Positions 1 to 8,610 of a stretch of DNA of 64,000 nt are shown one piece after another. This DNA is from Chloroflexota bacterium (GTDB taxonomy: Bacteria; Chloroflexota; UBA6077; JACCZL01), in contig JADZEM010000190.1 of NCBI GenBank assembly GCA_020850535.1, positions 24,368 through 88,367 of the forward strand, written 5' to 3'. The position numbers were made by a program, and so were the translations under genes. Within the stretch, counting starts at the first letter, position 1. Every line of letters starts with the position of its first letter. The notes beneath the pieces were generated by a model. It searched no databases. It was not told where the DNA came from and saw only the letters and a program-made list of their open reading frames with translations.

Positions 1-1018
1 TGCCGGGGTACGGCGTCAGGATGTGGAAGGTCGCCGTCTCGATGCCCTGCCCGATGGCCCAGTCAACCGTCCGCTCGAACACCGACGGGTCGTCGCCGTC
101 CATCCCGAACACGAAGCTGCCGTTGACCATCACCCCCAGGTCGTGCAGCCGCCGGATCGCCGCCGAGTAGTCGCGATCCAGGTTCTGATACTTATGGTGC
201 TCCTGGAGGTTGGCCGGGCTGAGCGTCTCAAACCCGACGAACAGGCTCCGCAGCCCACACGCGACAGCCTTCTCCAGCAGGTCTGGCTGCAACACCGACT
301 TGACGGTCCCGGCCGCCTGCCACAGCCTGCCCATCCCCTTCATGCCCTCGAACAGGGCGGCTGCAAACCGAGGATGGCCGAAGAGATGATCGTCCAGGAA
401 GTACAGGTGCTTGCCCGGCAGCCGGTCGATCTCCGCCAGGGCGTCGTCCACGGCCAGCGTGTAGAACGACGTGCCCCCCTCGAAGAAGGCCTCCTTGTAG
501 CAGAAGTCGCAGGCGTGCGGGCACCCTCTGGAGACCACAATCGAGTTCGGCACCAGATAGAGATGTCGCTTGATCAGGTCGCGGCGAAACGGCGGCGCGC
601 CGATCAGCGTCCGCACCGTAGACTGGTACCGTGGCCCCGGCCGCCCTGCCCGATAGTCGGCCAGGAACTGCGGCCAGGTGTCCTCGCCCGGGCCGAGGAA
701 GATCGTGTCGGCGTGAGCGGCCGCCTCGTCGGGCAGCGACGTGACGTGCAACCCTCCCAGGCAGACGTACGCCCCGCGCGCCCGGTAGTGATCCGCCAGT
801 TGATACGAGCGGTACGCCGAGGTGATGTACACCTGGATCACCACAAGGTCTGGCGAGTCGTCCAGGTCGAGCGTCTCGACGTGCTCATCCTGCAACCTGA
901 TCTCGTCGTCTGGGCCAAAGTACGCCGCAAGCTGCGCCAGCCCCAGCGGCGGGAACAGCGAGTACTTGATCGGCCGGAAGAACGGGCTCCTGGCCTCGGT
1001 CAGCGCGGGTAGGATCAT
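1..1018 (-). CDS. B12-binding radical SAM protein (partial, 3' end off the left edge)
   Basis: The frame stays open from 1018 to the window edge, about 339 residues, so the C-terminus is missing. Residues 1-150 look like a cobalamin-binding (B12-binding) domain. The radical SAM signature CPHACDFCY then places the three [4Fe-4S] cysteines at about residues 166, 170 and 173. A GFETLSPANL-like strand and a GMDGDDPSVF segment follow the usual SAM barrel order. The enzyme would cleave S-adenosylmethionine to make a radical; the substrate cannot be told. The start is uncertain: ATG at 1018, with in-frame GTG at 1024 and 1030. The family is clear and the exact role is not. Confidence 0.85.
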   Translation of the reverse strand, partial: MILPALTEARSPFFRPIKYSLFPPLGLAQLAAYFGPDDEIRLQDEHVETLDLDDSPDLVVIQVYITSAYRSYQLADHYRARGAYVCLGGLHVTSLPDEAAAHADTIFLGPGEDTWPQFLADYRAGRPGPRYQSTVRTLIGAPPFRRDLIKRHLYLVPNSIVVSRGCPHACDFCYKEAFFEGGTSFYTLAVDDALAEIDRLPGKHLYFLDDHLFGHPRFAAALFEGMKGMGRLWQAAGTVKSVLQPDLLEKAVACGLRSLFVGFETLSPANLQEHHKYQNLDRDYSAAIRRLHDLGVMVNGSFVFGMDGDDPSVFERTVDWAIGQGIETATFHILTPYPG

Positions 1019-1267
1019 CTTCACGCGCACCCGGTTACGCTCCTGGCGAGATCTGGGGGCGGCTGAGTGTCTTGCCCTGCCGGCCTCCCTCATCCCAGCC
1101 TACGCAGGCGCATCCTCCTGCCTCGACGTTCTGAGGGCCGATCTCCACGCACCTGAGTGCTTGACGGCGTATCCTGTTCGAGAGTGATGGGTTCTGGGTG
1201 TCAGGTTTCGGGGGAAGAGAGCAGCCCAAGCTGTCATGCATCATTGGGCAAAGGTGGGAGAAGCACG

Positions 1268-2002
1268 GTGCTGAGGCTGCTGCTCGTCGAGGACAACGCC
1301 CGCCTGCGGCCAGCCCTGGCAGCCGGCCTCGCGGCCACGGGCGCCATCACCGTCGTCGGCCAGACTGCCAGCGGCGAGGACGCCCTCGATCTCGGGCTGG
1401 AGACCCGCCCAGACGCCGTGCTGATGGACGTGCAGTTGGCCGGCCCGACCGACGGCATCGCCGCCGCCATGGCCCTGCGCCGCGAGCTGCCGCGCCTGCC
1501 CGTCATCTTCTACTCGATCCAGGATGACGACGCCTACTTCCGGGCGTTCCGGCGGGCGGGCATCCTCACCCACTACGCCTACATCCGCAAGTCCAACTAC
1601 CTGCTGCCCGAGATGCTCCTGCCCCTGCTGCACGACGCCGTCGCCGGCCTCGGCTTCGTGGACCCCGAGATCGCGACCCGCGTCGAAGAGGTCCAGCGCA
1701 AAGATGCCGGCGACCCCCTCGCGTTGCTGGAGCCAAACGAGCAGACGGTCGCCCGGCTGCTGGCGCAGGGCCTCAGCAACGAGCAGATCGCCGCGCGCCT
1801 CGGCTTCCGCGACAAGCGCACCATCAGCCGCACCAACGGCCAGATCTACGCCGCCTGGGGCCTCGCCGAGAGCACCACCGACGAGAAGATCGCCCGCGCC
1901 CGCGCCATCATCATCATGCAGGCTGGCCGGCTGCTGCGCTGGGACGACGCCGGCCAGACCTACGCGCTGGACGAGCGTGGCGAGTGGCAACCTCGTGAGT
2001 AG
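1268..2002 (+). CDS. Response regulator, receiver plus HTH output domain
   Basis: This is a 244-residue protein. The receiver domain (1-130) has the acidic pair in LLVEDN, the phospho-acceptor Asp54 in VLMDVQL and the conserved Lys in YIRKSNY. Residues 150-210 carry a LuxR-like helix-turn-helix (LSNEQIAARLGF), followed by an unusual tail rich in RARAIIIMQAGR. The GTG at 1268 is chosen because GGGAG sits at 1256-1260; the frame is open further upstream but has no better ribosome site. The histidine kinase follows after 20 nt, so the two probably form one two-component operon. The regulator-first gene order is seen directly. The signal is unknown. Confidence 0.85.
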   Translation: MLRLLLVEDNARLRPALAAGLAATGAITVVGQTASGEDALDLGLETRPDAVLMDVQLAGPTDGIAAAMALRRELPRLPVIFYSIQDDDAYFRAFRRAGILTHYAYIRKSNYLLPEMLLPLLHDAVAGLGFVDPEIATRVEEVQRKDAGDPLALLEPNEQTVARLLAQGLSNEQIAARLGFRDKRTISRTNGQIYAAWGLAESTTDEKIARARAIIIMQAGRLLRWDDAGQTYALDERGEWQPRE

Positions 2003-2022
2003 CTGACCGCTACCATCTCCCC

Positions 2023-4275
2023 ATGCTTTCCGGCATCCCGCAGGCAGATCCGCTGCTGGCCGGCCTCAGCTGGGCCGCCCGCGCCCTGGCGTTCTTCAAC
2101 GTCCTGGTGCTCCTCTGGCTCGGCCTGACCGTCCTCCTCAACGCCGAGCGCCGCCCGCCCGGCGCCTGGCTGGCCGGCGGCGGCCTCCTGCTCGGCGGCG
2201 TCTGCTCCATCCTCCGCGCCGCCGCCCAGGCCACGCTTCCCGGCGAATCCCTCCTGGCAGACCCCGTCGCCGCTGTACCGCCAGACCTCTGGTGGCGTCT
2301 GAGCTGGCTGCCGTTCGCGGGGGCGGCCTACCTCTGGTCGGTCGTGCTCTCCTGGTACGCTGGCCGCCTCCACCGAGATCGCGACCGCCTCAGCGTCGCT
2401 GGTCTGTCCCTGCTCGGCCTCTGGACCCTCCTGCAACTGGTGACCGCGCGGCCGGCGGACGCCAGCCTTGCCACCGCCCTGCCCATCGGCGGGCTGTCCG
2501 TCCCGTCCGCGCCCGGCGATGGGTATATCGCCCTGGCCGCCTACCTGACGTTCAGCGGACTCTGCATCCTGTACGGCTTGCGCGCGCTCTACCGCCCCCT
2601 CAGCCGAGACCGTTTCATGGGCGAGCTTGCCGCCCGCCGCGCGCGCCCCTGGCTCACCATGACCTCGCTGGTGGCGTTCGCCCTGAGCGTGGTCGTGGGG
2701 ATCGGCGTGGCCGGCGTCCCCCTGCTCACCCCGCTGCTGGTGGACCTCCTCGGCGGGCTGCTGCTGGCCGCGCACGTCGCGCTCATGGGACAGGCCATCG
2801 TCTCCTACGAAGTGTTCACCGGCAAGGTGCTGCCCCGGCGTGGACTGGCTCGCTACTGGCGCAGCGCCCTGATCCTGGCGGGCGGCTTCGGCGGCGTGAT
2901 GGCGGTCAGCCTCGGCCTGCCGCTCGACCAGTCGTACCGGCTCACCCTGGCGCTCGTGGTCGTGGCCGTGTTCTACGCCCTCCTGAGCTGGCGGTCGTTC
3001 GTGGAACGTGAGCGCAGCCTGGAGCAGCTCCGGCCGTTCGTCGCCAGCGAGCACCTGCTCGCAGACCTCGTGGCCCCCGCATCCGGCCCCCGCTCCCCCT
3101 GGGAGCAGGCAGAGGTGAGGTCTCCGCCGGCGACGAACGAGAGAGCTGGGATGAGAGAACGGGCGGCGCGAGAGGCCGCGCGCCCCGATCCATTCGTCGC
3201 CCTCTGCAACGATCTCCTCGGCGCGCGCGTCGGCTACCTCGTCCCGCTTGGCCCCCAGGCCGAGCTGGCCGGCGGCCCGATCAGCGCCCCACCATCCGCA
3301 CCCCCTCCAGACGCACGCCTGCTCGCGAAGCTGGCTGCCCAGATCGCCGTCGGCCGGCCGCTCTGCCTGCCGATCGATCCAGCCCAGCACAACGGCGCAG
3401 CCTGGGCCGTCGCCCTCTGGAGCGAGCGCGGCCTTGTCGGCCTGCTCCTGCTCGGCGAGAAGCAAGACGGCAGCCTCTACACCCAGGAAGAGCTGGAGAT
3501 CGCCCGCGCGGCCGGCGAGCGACTGCTAGACGCTCGCGCCGCCCGCGAGCTTGCCCGCCGCCTGCTCCTCGTGCAGCGCACCCGCCTCGCCGACGACTAT
3601 CTCCAGGACGTCCGCGTCCGCCGCGCCCTCCACGACGACGTGCTGCCACTGCTGCACACCGCCCTGCTGACGCTGAGCGCCCAGCCGGCCAGCGCACCAA
3701 CGCCAGACGCCGTCGAGTCCCCGGCCGCCCTCCTGGTGGACGCCCACCGGCGCATCGCCGCGCTCCTGGCCGAGCTGCCGCCGGTCCTCGCCCTTGATGC
3801 GACGCGAGGCGGCCTGCTCGGAGCGCTGCGCCGACTGGTCGCCGACCACGGCGCGGCGCTCGACGGCGTCGAGTGGCAGCTTGACCCCGCCGGCGAGGCC
3901 GCCCTCGCCACCCTGCCCCCGCTCACCGCCGAGGTCGTGTTCGGGGCCGTCCGCGAGGCGATCCGGAACGCCGTCCGCCACGGACGCGCCGGAGCGGTCG
4001 CCCGACCGCTGCACGTCTGGATCGCCGTCCAGCATGCGCCGCCAGACCTCCTGATCCGGATCCAGGATGACGGCGTCGGCGTCGCGCCGGATGGTCCGCC
4101 CCTCGCCGCACCCAATCTCGCCGCCACGGCCGGCAGCGGCCAGGGGCTGCTGCTGCACAGCACCCTGGTCACCGTCCTCGGCGGCTCCCTGACCGTCGAG
4201 AGTGGCCCCGGCCAGGGCGCGCGCGTCACCATCCGGATGCCGGCCACTCCGTCAGCACCCACCGCAGCCGACTGA
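2023..4275 (+). CDS. Membrane sensor histidine kinase, NarL/DesK type
   Basis: This is a 750-residue kinase. Residues 10-325 contain about eight hydrophobic helices. A GAF-like sensory region follows (about 390-510). Next comes a HisKA_3-type dimerisation segment with the likely phospho-acceptor His537 in RRALHDDVLPLLH, then an HATPase_c domain with the N box near Asn649 (REAIRNAVRHG), IQDDGVGV, and the GQGLLL and GPGQGA glycine boxes. It lies 20 nt behind the response regulator and should phosphorylate it. The multi-helix N-terminus suggests a membrane or hydrophobic cue, which is inference only. Confidence 0.85.
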   Translation: MLSGIPQADPLLAGLSWAARALAFFNVLVLLWLGLTVLLNAERRPPGAWLAGGGLLLGGVCSILRAAAQATLPGESLLADPVAAVPPDLWWRLSWLPFAGAAYLWSVVLSWYAGRLHRDRDRLSVAGLSLLGLWTLLQLVTARPADASLATALPIGGLSVPSAPGDGYIALAAYLTFSGLCILYGLRALYRPLSRDRFMGELAARRARPWLTMTSLVAFALSVVVGIGVAGVPLLTPLLVDLLGGLLLAAHVALMGQAIVSYEVFTGKVLPRRGLARYWRSALILAGGFGGVMAVSLGLPLDQSYRLTLALVVVAVFYALLSWRSFVERERSLEQLRPFVASEHLLADLVAPASGPRSPWEQAEVRSPPATNERAGMRERAAREAARPDPFVALCNDLLGARVGYLVPLGPQAELAGGPISAPPSAPPPDARLLAKLAAQIAVGRPLCLPIDPAQHNGAAWAVALWSERGLVGLLLLGEKQDGSLYTQEELEIARAAGERLLDARAARELARRLLLVQRTRLADDYLQDVRVRRALHDDVLPLLHTALLTLSAQPASAPTPDAVESPAALLVDAHRRIAALLAELPPVLALDATRGGLLGALRRLVADHGAALDGVEWQLDPAGEAALATLPPLTAEVVFGAVREAIRNAVRHGRAGAVARPLHVWIAVQHAPPDLLIRIQDDGVGVAPDGPPLAAPNLAATAGSGQGLLLHSTLVTVLGGSLTVESGPGQGARVTIRMPATPSAPTAAD

Positions 4276-4385
4276 TCGTCCTCCGGTCCTGGCAAGCAGG
4301 TTACGCCGCCATGCCGGCGAGCATGCTTCCTGACAACTGCCCGATCCTGAGCACACCCGACGACGCATCGTCCCGACGTTCTCGA

Positions 4386-4391
4386 TATACT
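4386..4391 (+). promoter_or_regulatory. Putative -10 box (TATACT) of binding-protein gene 1
   Basis: TATACT lies 88 nt before the ATG of the first binding protein. The same hexamer precedes the second binding-protein gene, the permease gene and the DEAD-box helicase. No convincing -35 box sits at 17 nt, so this is a weak call. Confidence 0.35.
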
Positions 4392-4478
4392 GGCCGGCAG
4401 GCCAGGCTGGGGTGCCGGATGTATCTTGCCGGCGCTCAGCCACCTCACCCCCCTTTCCCACACCTGAGGAGGTGCGAT

Positions 4479-6245
4479 ATGGATTCCGGTGGTGGATTCC
4501 CGGACACGTCGCGTGCAGCGCGGCGCGTCACGTCCCGCCGCTCGCTGCTGAAGGGACTGACGGCGCTGATGGCTGTCGGCGCGGTGGCCCCATTGGCGGC
4601 AGCCTGCGGCCAGCCAGCCGCTCCGGCCAAGCCCGCCGAGACCAAGCCAGCCGCTCCCGCCGCCACGACGGCTCCAGCCGCCCCGGCCGCGGCTGCGCCC
4701 ACGGCAGCGCCCAAGACGGAGGCCAAGCCAGCCGAGTCCAAGCCGACCGCCGCTGCTGCGCCGGCCAAGCCGGCCGCCGGCGAGCCGAAGAAGGGCGGCA
4801 CCCTCAAGTGGGCCATCATCGGCGAGCCGCCAGCCCTCGACGTGCAGTTCACCACCGCCACCGTGACGGCCAACATCGGCTGGCACATCTGGGAAGGCCT
4901 GTTCACCGTGAACGCGGCCCAGGCGCCCAAGATGGACCTGCTTGAGAAGTATGAGGGCAGCACCGACGGCAAGAAGGTCACCATGACGTTGCGGAAGGGC
5001 GTCCCTTTCCACAACGACAAGGAGATGACCTCGGCGGATGCCGTCGCCTCGCTCAAGCGGTACGGCGAGATCACGGCGCGCGGCAAGGGCATCTTCGCCG
5101 TGATGGAGTCCATCGACGCGCCGGACAAGTACACCGTCACCATGAGCTTCAAGGAACCCCGCGCGACGATCCTCCCGATCTTCCTCTCGCGGCCCGAAGC
5201 CCTCATCATGCCCGCCGAGATCGCCCAGAAGGCCGGCAAGGACAAGGCGACCGAGTTCATCGGCACCGGCCCGTACAAGTTCGTCGAGCACCAGCCGGAT
5301 CGCCATGTGAAGATCGGCCGGTTCGACAAGTACGCCGCCCGTGACGAGAAGGCCGACGGCCCGTCGGGCAAGAAGGTCGCCTACCTCGACGAGATCCAGT
5401 TCATCCCCGTGCCCGAGGAGTCCGTCCGCGCGGACGGCGTCGGCACCGGCGAGTACCACTACGGCGATTCGCTGGCCCCCGACAGCTACGCCCGCCTCAA
5501 GGGCGTCCCGAACGTCGAGGCCGACATCGGCAAGCCGTACTACTGGGCTGCCGCCTTCTTCAACAAGAAGGAAGGCGTCTTCTCCAACGTCAAGCTGCGC
5601 CAGGCGCTCCAGTGGGCCGTCTCGGTCGAGCCAGTCGCCGCCGCCGCCTTCGGCATCCCCGAGTTCTACCGCATCGATCCGAGCATGGCCGCGCCGGAGA
5701 CGCCCTGGTTCTCGGACGTCGGCAAGGACGTCTGGAACAAGCCCGATCTGGAAAAGGCGAAGGCGCTCATCAAGGAAGCTGGCTACGACGGCACGCCGAT
5801 CCGCTGGCTCTCCACGAAAGAGTACTTCTACAACTACAACGCGGCCGTGGTCTACAAGCAGCAGCTTGAGGCCGTCGGCTTCAAGGTCGATCTCCAGGTG
5901 ATGGACTGGGCCACCCTGATCAAGCGCCGCTCCGATCCGAAGGAGTACGACGTCTTCATCACCGGCACCAGCTCCTACACCCACCCGATCTTGCAGAACA
6001 TCTTCGGCGAAGGCTGGCCGGGCTGGTGGGCCCTGCCGGAGAAGAACGAAGTCGCCGCCAGGGTCATGACGGAGACCGATCCGAAGAAGCAGCAGGAGCT
6101 GATCGTCAAGCTCCAGGAACTGGTCTACCAGGACGTCCCCTGCCACAAGTACGGCGAGTACTTCGGCCTGCGCGCCCGCTCCACCAAACTGCAGGGCACC
6201 ATCAATCCGCCAGATCCATTCATGTGGAACGCCTGGCTGAGCTGA
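4479..6245 (+). CDS. ABC transporter substrate-binding lipoprotein, family 5 (peptide/nickel type)
   Basis: This is a 588-residue protein. The start ATG at 4479 follows GAGGAGGT at 4467-4474. Residues 15-43 form a Tat-like lipoprotein signal: Arg20-Arg21 in SRRSLLKG, a hydrophobic stretch, then LAAAC with the lipidated Cys43. A low-complexity Ala/Pro/Lys linker runs to about residue 105. The mature SBP_bac_5 fold follows (GGTLKWAIIGEPPALD, then IGTGPYKFVEH). It should capture an oligopeptide or similar solute outside the membrane for an ABC importer. A strong terminator follows, so it is probably transcribed apart from its paralogue at 6473. The ligand cannot be told. Confidence 0.9.
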   Translation: MDSGGGFPDTSRAARRVTSRRSLLKGLTALMAVGAVAPLAAACGQPAAPAKPAETKPAAPAATTAPAAPAAAAPTAAPKTEAKPAESKPTAAAAPAKPAAGEPKKGGTLKWAIIGEPPALDVQFTTATVTANIGWHIWEGLFTVNAAQAPKMDLLEKYEGSTDGKKVTMTLRKGVPFHNDKEMTSADAVASLKRYGEITARGKGIFAVMESIDAPDKYTVTMSFKEPRATILPIFLSRPEALIMPAEIAQKAGKDKATEFIGTGPYKFVEHQPDRHVKIGRFDKYAARDEKADGPSGKKVAYLDEIQFIPVPEESVRADGVGTGEYHYGDSLAPDSYARLKGVPNVEADIGKPYYWAAAFFNKKEGVFSNVKLRQALQWAVSVEPVAAAAFGIPEFYRIDPSMAAPETPWFSDVGKDVWNKPDLEKAKALIKEAGYDGTPIRWLSTKEYFYNYNAAVVYKQQLEAVGFKVDLQVMDWATLIKRRSDPKEYDVFITGTSSYTHPILQNIFGEGWPGWWALPEKNEVAARVMTETDPKKQQELIVKLQELVYQDVPCHKYGEYFGLRARSTKLQGTINPPDPFMWNAWLS

Positions 6246-6279
6246 CCGTAGGAGCGCTCACCAAACGTTCTCGAACCGC

Positions 6280-6312
6280 GACAGGCCCCCGGAATCATTC
6301 CGGGGGCCTGTC
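6280..6312 (+). terminator. Rho-independent-type terminator after binding protein 1
   Basis: A perfect 15-bp GC-rich stem (GACAGGCCCCC arm) with a 3-nt loop is followed by TTGTTGTT. It starts 35 nt after the stop codon of the binding-protein gene at 4479. Confidence 0.85.
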
Positions 6313-6398
6313 TTGTTGTTCAGCATGATGAAACGATGCAGCAAGCTGGCCCGTACATCTTGTGCAATTCAGGGCTGTACGCAGCGGAAACGCGCTGA

Positions 6399-6404
6399 TA
6401 TACT
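6399..6404 (+). promoter_or_regulatory. Putative -10 box (TATACT) of binding-protein gene 2
   Basis: TATACT preceded by TGA (TGATATACT) lies 69 nt before the ATG at 6473 and downstream of the terminator. The context matches that of the first paralogue. No clear -35 box is present. Confidence 0.4.
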
Positions 6405-6472
6405 CGCCGCCACATCTCGGGGCCGGCTGTCGGTTGCCGGCGCTGGGAAGGTCGACACGAAGGAGGTCCGTC

Positions 6473-8269
6473 ATGGAGTCGTCCTCTGGCTTCAGCGAGG
6501 CCACCCCGCACGCTGTGCGTCGGGTGACATCGCGCCGTTCGCTCCTCAAGGGGCTCACTGCGCTGATGGCGGTGGGCGCCGTTGCGCCGTTAGCCGCCGC
6601 CTGCGGCCAGCAAGCGCCGGCGGCCAAGCCTGCCGAGAGCAAGCCGGCCGAGACCAAGCCGGCCGCGCCAGCCGCCACGACCGCCCCAGCCGCCCCGGCA
6701 GCCGCTGCCCCAACGGCCGCCCCGAAGACCGAAGCGAAGCCCGCCGAGGCCGCCAAGCCCGCCGAGGCTGCGAAGCCGGCAGCCGCCGCCGCCAAGCCAG
6801 CCGGCGAGCCGAAGAAGGGTGGCACCCTCAAGTGGGCCGTCATCGGCGAGCCGCCGGCCCTCGACCCCGTCTTCACCACCGCGACCGTCACGGCCAACTT
6901 CGGCTGGCACGTCTTCGAGGGGCTGTTCACCCGCGACTCGAAGAACGGCCCCAAGATGGACCTGCTTGAGAAGTACGAGCCGAGCAGCGACGGCAAGAAG
7001 GTCACCATGACGCTGCGGAAGGGCGTGCTCTTCCACAACGACAAGGAGCTGACCTCCGCCGACGTCGAAGCCTCGCTCAAGCGCTACGCCGACATCCAGG
7101 CGTCTGGCAAGCTGGTCTTCTCCTCGCTCGACACCATGACCGTCCCCGACAAGTACACCGTCGAATTGAGCTTCAAGGAGCCGCGCGCGGGCATCCTGCC
7201 GGTCTTCCTCTCGCGCATCGCGGCGGCCGTCATGCCCGCCGAAGACGTCGCGAAGTACGGGAAGGAGAAGAACACCGCGCCCATCGGCACCGGGCCGTAC
7301 AAGTTCGTCGAGCACCTGCCAGACCGGATGGTCCGCATGCAGCGGTTCGACAAGTACGTCGCCCGTGAGGATCCCGCCGACGGCCCGGCCGGCAAGAAGG
7401 TCGCCTACATCGACGAGATCCAGTACATCCCCGTCCCCGAAGAGTCCGTCCGCGCGGACGGCGTCGGCACCGGCGAGTACCACTACGGCGACTCGCTCGC
7501 TCCCGACAGCTACGCCCGCGTCAAGGGCGTCCCGAACGTCGAGGCCGACATCGGCAAGCCGTACTACTGGGCCGTCGCCCACATGAACAAGAAGGAAGGC
7601 CTCTTCACCAACGTGAAGCTGCGACAGGCCGTCCTCGCGGCCATCAAGATCGAGCCCATCGCCGCCGCCGCGTTCGGCGTGCCGGAGTTCTATCGCATCG
7701 ATCCCGGCATCGCCGCCCCCGAGACTCCCTGGTTCACGGACGAGGGCAAAGAGCTCTTCAACAAGGCCGACGCCGAGAAGGCCAAAGCCCTCCTCAAGGA
7801 AGCCAACTACGACGGCACGCCGATCCGTTGGATGTCCACCAAGGAGTACTTCTACAACTACAACGCTGGCGTCGTCTTCAAGCAACAGCTGGAGGCGGTC
7901 GGCTTCAAGGTCGATCTCCAGGTGATGGACTGGGCCACCCTGGTCAAGCGGCGCTCGGACTCCAAGGAGTACGACATCTTCGTGACGGCCCACGAGTCGT
8001 ACGCCCACCCGGTCCTGCAGCCCTTCATGGGCGACATCTGGCCGGGCTGGTGGACCCTCCCCGCCAAGAACGAGCTCGCGGCCAAGATCATGGCCGAGAC
8101 CGACACCGCCAGGCAGATGGACCAGATCAAGCAGTTGCAGAAGCTCTTCTACGAAGACGTCCCCGGCGTCAAGTACGGCGAGTACTTCGTGCTCCGCGCG
8201 CGCTCCAGCAAGGTCAAGGGCACCATCAATCCCTCCGACCCGTACTTCTGGAACGCCTGGATCGAGTAG
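6473..8269 (+). CDS. ABC transporter substrate-binding lipoprotein, family 5 (paralogue of 4479)
   Basis: This is a 598-residue protein with AGGAGGT at 6461-6467 before the ATG. The Tat-like signal (RRSLLKGLTALMAVG) ends in a lipobox with Cys44. The Ala/Pro/Lys linker is slightly longer than in the first copy. The two paralogues share long near-identical runs, for example RADGVGTGEYHYGDSLAPDS. They differ in the segment after the N-terminal lobe and near the C-terminus, which suggests a tandem duplication followed by ligand divergence. The permease genes begin 341 nt downstream. The import role is known from the family; the substrate is unknown. Confidence 0.9.
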   Translation: MESSSGFSEATPHAVRRVTSRRSLLKGLTALMAVGAVAPLAAACGQQAPAAKPAESKPAETKPAAPAATTAPAAPAAAAPTAAPKTEAKPAEAAKPAEAAKPAAAAAKPAGEPKKGGTLKWAVIGEPPALDPVFTTATVTANFGWHVFEGLFTRDSKNGPKMDLLEKYEPSSDGKKVTMTLRKGVLFHNDKELTSADVEASLKRYADIQASGKLVFSSLDTMTVPDKYTVELSFKEPRAGILPVFLSRIAAAVMPAEDVAKYGKEKNTAPIGTGPYKFVEHLPDRMVRMQRFDKYVAREDPADGPAGKKVAYIDEIQYIPVPEESVRADGVGTGEYHYGDSLAPDSYARVKGVPNVEADIGKPYYWAVAHMNKKEGLFTNVKLRQAVLAAIKIEPIAAAAFGVPEFYRIDPGIAAPETPWFTDEGKELFNKADAEKAKALLKEANYDGTPIRWMSTKEYFYNYNAGVVFKQQLEAVGFKVDLQVMDWATLVKRRSDSKEYDIFVTAHESYAHPVLQPFMGDIWPGWWTLPAKNELAAKIMAETDTARQMDQIKQLQKLFYEDVPGVKYGEYFVLRARSSKVKGTINPSDPYFWNAWIE

Positions 8270-8280
8270 CCGTCGACTAC

Positions 8281-8421
8281 CCCTCACCCCCATCCCCTCT
8301 CCCCCAAGGGGAGAGGGGAGACGCATGCAGGCGGCGTCTTGCTCCCCTCTCCCGCGCACAGGGACGTCGGCGTGGCCGATGTTCGCGCCGCGCAGCGGAG
8401 GGGGCTGGGGGGGTGAGGGCT
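8281..8421. repeat. Intergenic C/G-rich inverted-repeat element
   Basis: The element begins with CCCTCACCCC and ends with the inverted GGGGGTGAGGG. Inside it, a 12-bp hairpin at 8293-8319 (TCCCCTCTCCCC, loop CAA) could end transcription of the binding-protein gene at 6473, though no T-run follows. A degenerate relative, with CTCTCCC and GGCGGGGGGTGAGG, covers the upstream part of the SH3 lipoprotein gene near 36750-36865. Confidence 0.6.
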
Positions 8422-8466
8422 ACTTCATGCTTGTGCTCCGTGCACGAACTTCGCCGCGCACCCCTG

Positions 8467-8489
8467 GGCACAGACACCGCGTCTGTGCC
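8467..8489. repeat. Perfect 9-bp hairpin upstream of the permease operon
   Basis: GGCACAGAC and GTCTGTGCC flank the 5-nt loop ACCGC, just upstream of the putative promoter at 8503. It could be a protein-binding site or a transcript hairpin. There is no T-run, so it is not a clear terminator. Confidence 0.45.
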
Positions 8490-8502
8490 GCGGGGGGCGC
8501 GG

Positions 8503-8508
8503 TATACT
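8503..8508 (+). promoter_or_regulatory. Putative -10 box (TATACT) of the permease operon
   Basis: The context CGCGGTATACT is identical to that before the DEAD-box helicase gene. It lies 103 nt upstream of the GTG start at 8611. Confidence 0.4.
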
Positions 8509-8610
8509 CCCCCAACCTCGGCATCGTCGCCGAATTTCCTGCCCCGGCGGCGCAGTTTGGGCAATCTGCCGTACACTGCGCTCCCCCGGATCCCCCTTGG
8601 GTAGGCGTCC

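Noticed and set aside
23..1012. A 329-codon plus-strand open frame at the left edge
   Set aside because: The minus strand encodes a clear B12-binding radical SAM protein over the same bases.
3597..6146. An 849-codon open frame on the minus strand, and similar long frames at 6590-8359 (-), 13232-14911 (+), 21817-23967 (+) and 52265-54610 (+)
   Set aside because: They lie opposite well-supported genes and have the Arg/Gly/Asp-rich composition of GC-rich antisense frames, with no family motif.
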